Assembly: GCA_937888635.1 (NCBI GenBank)
Contig: CALARG010000010.1
Coordinates: forward strand, 1-17,391
Reading direction: 5' to 3'
DNA from: an uncultured Alphaproteobacteria bacterium
Lineage (GTDB): Bacteria > Pseudomonadota > Alphaproteobacteria > Rs-D84
DNA: 17,391 nucleotides
The position numbers were made by a program, and so were the translations under genes. The notes below the pieces were generated by a model that saw nothing but the letters and a program-made list of their open reading frames with translations, was not told the origin of the DNA and did no database searches. Position 1 is the stretch's first letter. Each line of letters begins with the position of its first letter. Positions 7,149 to 12,694 of this stretch are shown one piece after another.

Positions 7149-7170
7149 CCCCCGGGTTATCCGGGGTTTT
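7149..7170. terminator. Bidirectional terminator between convergent alaS and the repeat protein gene
   Basis: Stem CCCCGG (7150-7155), loop GTTAT, stem CCGGGG (7161-7166), T4 on the right and an A7 run (7141-7147) on the left. It terminates alaS on the plus strand and the 7169-8728 gene on the minus strand. Confidence 0.85.
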
Positions 7171-8728
7171 AATTTGCTAAATGATAGACGGTGCCATTAT
7201 AGTTGAAATTCATTGTGCCGGATTGATTTCCCTGCTCTAATTTGCCATAGCAAATACCGTCATTGTATTTTATTGCCAATGATGGTTGGGTGTATTTTTC
7301 TGCGTACAGTGCAAAGGACACCCCAGTTGATATTTTAATTTGGCTGATACCAATGGTGCATAAAACCTCTGGTGCGGGTTCGCATTCTTCGCCACCACCG
7401 CCCATGACCGTTGGTATACATGCATAGTCGTCCAGGCCGGTTGCGTCATAGTACATACCACGCCCCCAATCGGCGACATTATCTGGCCACAATTCATACA
7501 GGTATTTACCATTAATCCGTGCAGATGGACCGGTCAGCATGTTGCAGGCTTGGAAAGTGTATTCAAACATACCATCGGCCGCGCCTGTGATACCACTGAA
7601 CAGGTTTTCTGGAATGCTGGTTAGGCTGAAGCAGGCATCAAAAGTGCTATTAAATAGATCAGGTGCGTTGCCCGTGACGCCAGCGAACAGTTTTTCGGGG
7701 ATGTTGGTTATACCAGCGCACGACATAAAGGTGCTTGCGAACATATCCTCTGCTGCACCTGTGATACCACTGAACAAATTTTCGGGGATACTGGTCAGGC
7801 CTTCGCAGGCAGCAAATGTGTAACTGAACATATACGGCGCATTGCCCGTAACACCACTGAACAGGGTTTCAGGAATGTCGGCCAGGTTGTAACATGCAAA
7901 AAAAGTGTTATAAAAACTTGGCTGGCCGCCATCCGATAATGTTGGGAATATCGCACCCAACGAGCCGTCAATTGATTCAATATCCATATTATCTTCAAAA
8001 CTTATTGATGCGACGGTTCTGGAACTGTTATATGCGGTGGCCAGACCGCCAATCTTGATAGTATATGTGTCCGCGGTGGAGTAGTTATGTGAATATGTTG
8101 TATCAGTTGTGTCTGGCTTTTCAATCGTTTCGGTATTGCCATCGCCCCAATCAACATAGAAAGTACCCGCCGCACTGATTTTAAAACTAAATGATGATGT
8201 GTCGTATGCGCTGATGCTGAATTTATATTCGGGTGCGGGGGCTGATGTGGCGGGAATTAAACATGATTCGCCGGATGTATCATCGCTGCAATTCGGCACA
8301 TTGGCCGTATCAACCATGCCGGCGCCACAGGAAACATCATACGGCATGGTAAAAAAACCATCTGGACAAATGTCAGTTTCTGATGCAGTCATGTTATAAA
8401 TCGCAAAAAATGAACCTTCTGCACAGCTTTTCGCAGCGGTATCGCCTGGCACTACTGGTGGCATAATTGTACTTCTTTCAAATGGTGCGGTTGTTAGCTT
8501 ACAAGCACTTTCAGTTGCGATACCATGAACAGGAACTCTGTATCCATATCCATTTGACCTGAAATATATGATGTATTCCGTATCACTAAGCACTTCATAA
8601 TCAATTTTTTCATAAAATGTTGAAATCTTTGCACATTTGGTGACAGTTTCAGTTGATGTACATGTGGCAGCATGTCCAATAATTGGCGTCAGAAATAATA
8701 TAGCGAAAATTAATAAAAAACGCCGCAA
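7169..8728 (-). CDS. Secreted PKD-like / leucine-rich-repeat surface protein
   Basis: 519 residues from the preferred TTG start at 8726-8728. Residues 1-20 form a signal peptide (MRRFLLIFAILFLTPIIGHA|ATC). Residues ~21-165 are Cys-rich and unrecognised. Residues ~166-228 are PKD-like with the FYVDWGDGNTETIE strand-turn (WGDG 194-197) and a later YSHNYSTADTYTIKIGG. Residues ~252-285 (SIDGSLGAIF, QPSFYNTFFAC) lead into four 29-residue repeats at 286-~400 of the type IPENLFSGITG....MF..TF..C..LTS, close to BspA/DUF285 leucine-rich repeats. A GPSARINGKYLYE segment and a Cys-containing C-terminal domain follow. BspA-like proteins act as cell-surface adhesins. Start choice: TTG 8728 gives a perfect signal peptide, has GGGGGGA upstream, and matches the TTG-Arg-Arg start of the paralogous locus at 15540. 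A longer start at 8758 (also TTG) falls on the terminator U-tract. Expression is probably governed by the leader RNA at 8757-8973. Confidence 0.85.
   Translation of the reverse strand: MRRFLLIFAILFLTPIIGHAATCTSTETVTKCAKISTFYEKIDYEVLSDTEYIIYFRSNGYGYRVPVHGIATESACKLTTAPFERSTIMPPVVPGDTAAKSCAEGSFFAIYNMTASETDICPDGFFTMPYDVSCGAGMVDTANVPNCSDDTSGESCLIPATSAPAPEYKFSISAYDTSSFSFKISAAGTFYVDWGDGNTETIEKPDTTDTTYSHNYSTADTYTIKIGGLATAYNSSRTVASISFEDNMDIESIDGSLGAIFPTLSDGGQPSFYNTFFACYNLADIPETLFSGVTGNAPYMFSYTFAACEGLTSIPENLFSGITGAAEDMFASTFMSCAGITNIPEKLFAGVTGNAPDLFNSTFDACFSLTSIPENLFSGITGAADGMFEYTFQACNMLTGPSARINGKYLYELWPDNVADWGRGMYYDATGLDDYACIPTVMGGGGEECEPAPEVLCTIGISQIKISTGVSFALYAEKYTQPSLAIKYNDGICYGKLEQGNQSGTMNFNYNGTVYHLAN
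7529..7873 (-). repeat. Four 87-bp coding repeats (29-aa leucine-rich units)
   Basis: Residues 286-314, 315-343, 344-372 and 373-~400 of the surface protein. All start P-E-[TNK]-L-F-[SA]-G-[VI]-T-G, followed by a Met/Leu-Phe...T-F...C pattern. Units 2 and 4 (PENLFSGITGAA) and units 1 and 3 (TGNAP) resemble each other most, giving an alternating order that suggests a two-unit duplication. Tandem in-frame repeats like this can change copy number by slippage or recombination. Confidence 0.85.
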
Positions 8729-8756
8729 AGCCGTACATCCCCCCGTTATAACAAAC

Positions 8757-8783
8757 AAAAAACCACCAGAAATTTCAGGTGGT
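8757..8783 (-). terminator. Leader terminator just before the repeat protein gene
   Basis: Minus strand: ACCACC (8783... to 8778), 10-base loop, GGTGGT (8767-8762), with T6 reaching 8757. It sits between the leader RNA and the Shine-Dalgarno of the gene at 8728. Its 5' arm shares three bases (8783-8781) with strand C of the leader's closing stem (8790-8781). Confidence 0.8.
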
Positions 8784-8885
8784 CAGGAGGTTGAAGACAA
8801 TTTATTGGAATTGTGCTGCTTATTCAATATATTCACAAGCCCTCCTGACCAAGTGGGATTGATCAGGAGAATATCATCAGAATAA

Positions 8886-8908
8886 TAAAAAACAGCGCAC
8901 GCATGCGC
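8886..8908 (-). terminator. Early terminator-like hairpin inside leader copy 2
   Basis: Minus strand: GCGCA (8908-8904), loop TGCG, TGCGC (8899-8895), CTG, then T6 (8892-8887). It lies about 65-85 bases after the predicted transcription start, so it could release a short RNA of about 85-90 bases. Copy 1 has a non-terminating hairpin at the matching place (GTCCAT/ATGGAC, 15399-15414). Confidence 0.6.
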
Positions 8909-8979
8909 CACAGGTTCTTATTCCGACGCCAATAAACGGGTCTTCACACCCCATCATGGCAACCCGCCATGACATGGGT

Positions 8980-9009
8980 ATTGTAGTAAACATACAACCA
9001 AAATGTCAA
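8980..9009 (-). promoter_or_regulatory. Sigma70 promoter for leader copy 2 and the repeat protein gene
   Basis: Minus strand: consensus -35 TTGACA (9009-9004), 18-bp spacer, -10 TACAAT (8985-8980). Transcription start is expected near 8973, right before P1 of the leader. Confidence 0.8.
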
Positions 9010-9096
9010 TTAGAAAAAATTATATTAGTTGTTAGTGTAAGTGGTTAGTGGCGGAAAGAAATTAAAAAACTTCGCCACCCCTGCTTGCCCCCTCCA

Positions 9097-9270
9097 CACA
9101 AACACTTATTTGTGCGGTCCCGGCGCGGGAATCTGCTGCGTCACAGACAGTTTTAATTCAGTCCCTGCGGGGCAATTGATACCGGCCGTCGCCGGTATGA
9201 CAAAGCTTGTATTAAACCACTATCCCACCAACCAGGGTCAGCACCCCTTCGCCCGCGAAGGGGGACTGAC
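9097..9270. repeat. Cluster of palindromic intergenic repeat elements
   Basis: Four strong inverted repeats lie in a non-coding stretch: CACAAA/TTTGTG (9097-9114), TCCCG-GCG-CGGGA (9118-9130), ATACCGGC-CGTC-GCCGGTAT (9179-9198), and a compound hairpin GTCAG/CTGAC enclosing CCCCTTCGC/GCGAAGGGG (9237-9270). The third, followed by GACAAAGC, has the form of the widespread proteobacterial palindromic repeats whose chance translation contains IPA.AGMT; the forward frame here does read LIPAVAGMTK. GC content is visibly higher than in the surroundings. The last hairpin ends 12 bases past the stop codon of the 9282-9875 gene and may protect or end that mRNA, although no U-tract follows. Confidence 0.6.
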
Positions 9271-9281
9271 AGAACCTTTAT

Positions 9282-9875
9282 CTATCTGTGTTTTTGCAAC
9301 TGGTCAATGTGTGCCATTAATCGTGGGTCATAGATTCCATCAATTGGGCGCATAATATAATCTATGCGCAGGTTTTCGCGTGTAAAGTCCCCAGGATTAC
9401 ATGTGTTTAATGTGCGAACTGTTGCATCGTTTGGCATGTTTGCGCGGGAATTTACCGTATTCATGTGATTGATTGGTGGCAGAAAATATGCCACGCGAAA
9501 ATTATATTGCGCGTCCAGGCCGTGCCGCTTGAACCAATCCTTTAATTGGCGGGCATAGCGCGGTTCAATAACATCATAAATTAAATTCTGGCCCAGGTGG
9601 TCGTAAACCTCTTGTTCTGGGATGCCGTAAAGCCATTTCTTATCACCAGGCATCCAAACATTCTGATTTACCCACAGGTGGGTTGCCAATGGCGCGTTAT
9701 CAAAATAGGATTCATCACGAAAAAAGTATGGATTGCCTTCGCTTTCGCCATCACGCATTGGACGTGTGGTCGCAGAACGCAGGTTATAAAACAGCCCCGC
9801 CGGCAATGTGTTTTTGATAAAATATGTTTTACCACTGCCCGACAGGCCATTACAAAATAACAATGTCTTTTTCAT
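9282..9875 (-). CDS. Guanylate-kinase-like P-loop protein
   Basis: 197 residues, similar to Gmk length (~205). The Walker A GLSGSGKT is at 10-17, and SATTRPMRDGESEGNPYFF at 34-52 matches the GMP-binding signature S.TTR..R.GE..G..Y.F with both arginines. YGIPEQEVYDHLGQNLIYDVIEPRYARQL corresponds to the Gmk YGTS...DID stretch. Differences from true Gmk: the HaeVfGN-YGT region reads THLWVNQNVWMPGDKKWLYGIP, the lid arginine-rich segment is replaced by PPINHMNTVNSRANMPND, and TRENLRIDYIM stands in for the usual C-terminus. It may be a divergent GMP kinase or a guanylate-kinase-like enzyme with another substrate. ATG 9873-9875 has GGAAGG upstream. It lies downstream of rpoD, separated by a hairpin at 9901-9919, and may be partly co-transcribed. 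Whether a canonical gmk exists elsewhere cannot be seen. Confidence 0.75.
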   Translation of the reverse strand: MKKTLLFCNGLSGSGKTYFIKNTLPAGLFYNLRSATTRPMRDGESEGNPYFFRDESYFDNAPLATHLWVNQNVWMPGDKKWLYGIPEQEVYDHLGQNLIYDVIEPRYARQLKDWFKRHGLDAQYNFRVAYFLPPINHMNTVNSRANMPNDATVRTLNTCNPGDFTRENLRIDYIMRPIDGIYDPRLMAHIDQLQKHR

Positions 9876-9900
9876 AATGCCTTCCTTTTTTTAAGAATAT

Positions 9901-9919
9901 GCCCCGCAAAACGCGGGGC
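9901..9919 (-). terminator. Hairpin between rpoD and the guanylate-kinase-like gene
   Basis: Seven-base-pair GC stem GCCCCGC/GCGGGGC with a five-base loop, eight bases past the rpoD stop. The minus-strand flank (ATATTCTTAAA) lacks a clean U-tract, so it may be a weak terminator or mRNA 3'-end stabiliser allowing read-through to 9875. Confidence 0.55.
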
Positions 9920-9926
9920 AAAGGTG

Positions 9927-12008
9927 TTAATCTTCCAAGAAACTGCGCAGTTTGCGGGCACGAGTTGGATGTTTCAACTTGTTCAGTGCCTTTTGTTCAA
10001 TCTGACGAATACGTTCACGGGTGACGCCGATGTATTCGCCGACCTCTTCCAATGTGCTGGTCTTGTTTGTTGACATACCAAAACGCTGGCGCAGGACGGT
10101 TTCTTCCTTAGGGTCCAATTCAGATAAAATCTGGGTCACAATCTTGCGCAGGTTCTTTTGCGCGGCAGATGTAAATGGATTTTTAGCCGTTTCGTCTGCG
10201 ATAATTTCAATACGCGAACTGTCGTCTTCGGTGCCGACGGGCGCTTCTAATGAAATTGGTTTCAGATTTACCTTCATCGCCTTGTGAATCTTGTCAACCG
10301 GCAGATAGATAATCTTGGACAATTCTTCGGCGGTTGGTTGGCGACCGTATTTATGCATAAACTGACGCGAAGCACGCTGAATCTTGTGAATATTGTCAAT
10401 CATATGCACAGGAATACGGATTGTGCGCGCCTGGTCGGCGATACTGCGTGAAATACCCTGTTGTATCCAGTTCGTTGCATAGGTTGAAAACTTATTCCCC
10501 AAACGATAGTCAAATTTATCAACAGCCTTCATCAAACCGATGTTTCCATCCTGGACCAAGTCCGAGAAGTCCAAGCCCAGACCACGATTGCTGGACTTTT
10601 TCGCGAATTTAATAACCAAACGCAGGTTTGCCTCTATCATTTCGCGTTTTGCACGGGCGGCCTCGGTCTGGCCACGGCGAACCAGTTCAACAACCTTTTT
10701 ATATTCGGCCGTTGGCTGACCTGTTTCGGTGGCAATTGCGGTGATGTCTTCTTGGATTTTCAGAATGTCTGCTTCGTGCTTTTTCGCAAAGCCTGACCAG
10801 GTTGGATTTTTATGCTTGGCCAATTTTTTAACCCAATTACGATTAATTTCGTTTCCAACATATTCCGCCAAGAAATCTTCGCGTTTAATCTTGTTCGCCA
10901 TTGCCAGGCGCAACAATTTCCCTTCCAGTCCCATTAACAACTGGTCACGCTTGGTTAACTGTTCCAGAATTTCAGCAACCCTGTCGTCGTTCAGACGAAT
11001 TTTGCTGACATGTTCAAACAGTTCCAGGCGCATTTTGGTGTATTTCTTTTCCAATGCCGCATCAGGCGTATCAGACGACAACAGGTTATCCAGACGCTTG
11101 GCCTGAAGTTTTTGCATGCTGTTGAAAATCTTTTTAATTTTTGCAAATAATTCCAAGACCATTGGCATCAGGGATTCTTCCATCACAGGAATTGGAACAC
11201 CCGATGTGCCGCGTGGTGTGTCTTCTTTTTTAATACCGTCTTCGTCGTCTAAATCTTCTTCGTCTTCGTCGTCGGTTTCAACGCTATCGGTTAAATCGTC
11301 CAGGTCATCATCGTCCAGTTCGTCAACATGTTCAACCCCCTTGGACTTTAGGGCTTCGGACAATGCCGCCAGGTTTTTCTGTTCGGAATCACTGGAATAC
11401 ATAACTTCCAGATTCACGATATAGCGCAGGCGAATATCTTCATTTAATAACTGTTGGTACCAATCTAGCATTGCCTGGATTGTCATAGGACTTTCGCACA
11501 GGCCGTATACCATCAGGCGCGAGGCAGCCTCAATCCGTTGGGCGATTGCAACTTCGCCGGCGGCGGTCAACAATTGAACTGTGCCGATTTGTTTCAGGTA
11601 TGATTGAACGGAATCCTGGACCCCCAGAACCAATGAACCTGTCTGGCTGCGTTCCAACTGTTTGGCATAATGTTCATAGTCGTCATCGTTTACATCAACC
11701 TGTTCGGCATCTGCATTTAACAGATTGCGTGTTTTATCGCGCGGTTCTTCATCTTCGTCGGTGCCGTAATAACGGTTTAAATCCTGGGGGTAATTGTCAA
11801 TTTCCAGAATTTCCAGTCCCAGATCCTGTTGAAAGAAATCCAGGACTTCGTCATGTTCTTCGGCGGGGACTTCGTCCGCTTCGGTTGCGGCATCAAAATC
11901 CATGCGCGACATATAACCGATTTCGGTCGCGCTGGTTGCCAATTTTTGTAAGTTTTCTGGTAAAGACTCAATCAAAAGTCTTGTTGCTTCGTCCAGTTTT
12001 TTAGCCAT
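9927..12008 (-). CDS. rpoD: Primary sigma factor RpoD (sigma70)
   Basis: 693 residues. Region 1.1-like N-terminus (LQKLATSATEIGYMSRMDF). Region 1.2 at ~129-160 (DSVQSYLKQIGTVQLLTAAGE). A divergent non-conserved region with an acidic stretch at 229-257. Region 2 at ~455-545 (EANLRLVIKFAKK, DLVQDGNIGLMKAVDKF, RSIADQARTIRIPVHM). Region 3 follows. Region 4.2 at ~651-692 has the helix-turn-helix STLEEVGEYIGVTRERIRQIE and the LRSFLED end. It directs RNA polymerase to housekeeping promoters. Oddities: Asn at 505 and 513, where E. coli has Tyr425 and Trp433; Gln516 for Arg436; Ser520 for Thr440; and two extra residues in NRGLGLDFSDL. ATG 12006-12008 has AGG upstream. The gene lies 41 bases after trcR and is probably co-transcribed with it. 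Confidence 0.98.
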   Translation of the reverse strand: MAKKLDEATRLLIESLPENLQKLATSATEIGYMSRMDFDAATEADEVPAEEHDEVLDFFQQDLGLEILEIDNYPQDLNRYYGTDEDEEPRDKTRNLLNADAEQVDVNDDDYEHYAKQLERSQTGSLVLGVQDSVQSYLKQIGTVQLLTAAGEVAIAQRIEAASRLMVYGLCESPMTIQAMLDWYQQLLNEDIRLRYIVNLEVMYSSDSEQKNLAALSEALKSKGVEHVDELDDDDLDDLTDSVETDDEDEEDLDDEDGIKKEDTPRGTSGVPIPVMEESLMPMVLELFAKIKKIFNSMQKLQAKRLDNLLSSDTPDAALEKKYTKMRLELFEHVSKIRLNDDRVAEILEQLTKRDQLLMGLEGKLLRLAMANKIKREDFLAEYVGNEINRNWVKKLAKHKNPTWSGFAKKHEADILKIQEDITAIATETGQPTAEYKKVVELVRRGQTEAARAKREMIEANLRLVIKFAKKSSNRGLGLDFSDLVQDGNIGLMKAVDKFDYRLGNKFSTYATNWIQQGISRSIADQARTIRIPVHMIDNIHKIQRASRQFMHKYGRQPTAEELSKIIYLPVDKIHKAMKVNLKPISLEAPVGTEDDSSRIEIIADETAKNPFTSAAQKNLRKIVTQILSELDPKEETVLRQRFGMSTNKTSTLEEVGEYIGVTRERIRQIEQKALNKLKHPTRARKLRSFLED

Positions 12009-12049
12009 TAATAACCTGCTTGCAATGTTTAAGTGTTAATGGAATGTTA

Positions 12050-12604
12050 TTATTTTTTCTTGCTTTTCTTTTTTGGGGCAGAAGCCATTTTCTGCGCCTT
12101 GGCCACGGCATCATGAATTGCAGATTCTGATACCAGGCCCAGAACAATCGGACTTTGAATCTGAATCAGCGAATACGACGCATGTGTCTTATTGCGAACA
12201 GCCGCAACAGTTGTATTTGTACTGCGCATCAGGCGTGCAACCTGGCCGTCTGTTAAGTCTGGATAGTTTTTAACAATCCACAAAATACCACCCAAACGAT
12301 TTTGACGATGCAATTTTGGTGTATAGCCAACGCCACGCTTGTTCTGCTTTTGCTGGGCATCAACGATTTCTTTGCGTAATGTCAGGCGCGCAGATGGGTC
12401 CGCTTCGCATTTTGTGATATCTTCGCGTGTGACCTGGCCACTTAAAATTGGGTTCAAGGGTTGAATTTTATATGTTTCTGCATCGGCGATACTTTTTACT
12501 TCTAATTCGTGCAACCCGCAGAATTCCGAGATTTGTTCAAATGTCAACGCAGTGTTTTCAATTAACCACAGTGCAGTTGATTTTGGCATATATGGATAGT
12601 TCAT
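12050..12604 (-). CDS. trcR: TrcR-type cell-cycle transcriptional regulator (DUF1013 family)
   Basis: 184 residues. It matches the alphaproteobacterial DUF1013/TrcR family: MPKSTALWLIENTALTFEQISEFCGLHELEVKSIAD at the N-terminus (an HTH-like segment ~18-40), a central NPILSGQVTREDITKCEADP, then KLHRQNRLGGILWIVKNYPDLTDGQVARLMRSTNTTVAAVRN with a second HTH-like segment at ~117-139, and a Lys-rich C-terminal tail. The family name in databases is cell cycle transcriptional regulator TrcR; its targets here are unknown. ATG 12602-12604 has AGAGGA seven bases upstream. Its promoter (12634-12662) is overlapped by a 26-bp palindrome, which suggests repression, possibly by the product itself. It lies 41 bases upstream of rpoD, so changes in its promoter would also change the supply of the housekeeping sigma factor. 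Confidence 0.88.
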   Translation of the reverse strand: MNYPYMPKSTALWLIENTALTFEQISEFCGLHELEVKSIADAETYKIQPLNPILSGQVTREDITKCEADPSARLTLRKEIVDAQQKQNKRGVGYTPKLHRQNRLGGILWIVKNYPDLTDGQVARLMRSTNTTVAAVRNKTHASYSLIQIQSPIVLGLVSESAIHDAVAKAQKMASAPKKKSKKK

Positions 12605-12628
12605 GGAAATTTCCTCTATTGTTAACGA

Positions 12629-12654
12629 GGGGCAATATACACTAATATTGCCCC
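12629..12654. promoter_or_regulatory. Palindromic operator over the trcR-rpoD promoter
   Basis: Perfect 10-bp arms GGGGCAATAT / ATATTGCCCC with a six-base spacer. It covers the whole -10 (12634-12639) and most of the spacer, ending just before the -35. The minus-strand sequence after the palindrome has no U-tract, so it is not a terminator for cysS. Spacing of the arms fits a dimeric regulator. Who binds it is not known. Confidence 0.7.
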
Positions 12655-12662
12655 AATTTCAA
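12634..12662 (-). promoter_or_regulatory. Sigma70 promoter for trcR-rpoD
   Basis: Minus strand: -35 TTGAAA (12662-12657), 17-bp spacer, -10 TATATT (12639-12634). Transcription start near 12627, giving a short leader with Shine-Dalgarno AGAGGA. Confidence 0.8.
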
Positions 12663-12694
12663 CAGTTTTTTATTATTTTTTATTTTTTTGGTTT

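Larger units (their letters stand above)
8757..8973 (-). promoter_or_regulatory. Structured leader RNA, copy 2 (candidate riboswitch/attenuator)
   Basis: Elements in transcript order (minus strand). P1 hairpin CATGGC/GCCATG (8971-8955). Conserved TGATGGGGTGT (8956-8946), whose end forms P2 GGGT/ACCC with a six-base loop (8951-8938). A GC hairpin with U-tract (8908-8887). Strand A CTCCTGATC (8869-8861). Strand B GGTCAGGAGG (8850-8841). H1, stem GCTT/AAGC (8840-8818) around a loop containing GTGAATATATTGAAT. H2, ACAATT/AATTGT (8814-8797). Strand C CCTCCTGACC (8790-8781). Then the terminator. B can pair with A (9 bp, one G-U) or with C (10 bp), not both. Copy 1 at 15349-15539 has the same order with compensatory stem changes. 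Transcription should start near 8973. Type and ligand are unknown; the structure is read by eye, not computed. Confidence 0.75.

Noticed and set aside
8757..8870. Long inverted repeats of the two leaders as integron-type attC or mobile-element ends
   Set aside because: No matching core sites, integrase or transposase; promoter, terminator and gene-start positions and covarying stems fit a leader RNA better.
9041..9355. Plus-strand open frame of about 104 codons across the palindromic repeats
   Set aside because: It starts with GTG, lacks a Shine-Dalgarno, overlaps the end of the guanylate-kinase-like gene, and its IPAVAGMTK stretch is a chance translation of a palindromic repeat.
12629..12654. 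Palindrome as the cysS terminator
   Set aside because: No U-tract follows on the minus strand, and it coincides exactly with promoter elements of the next gene, so an operator is the better reading.
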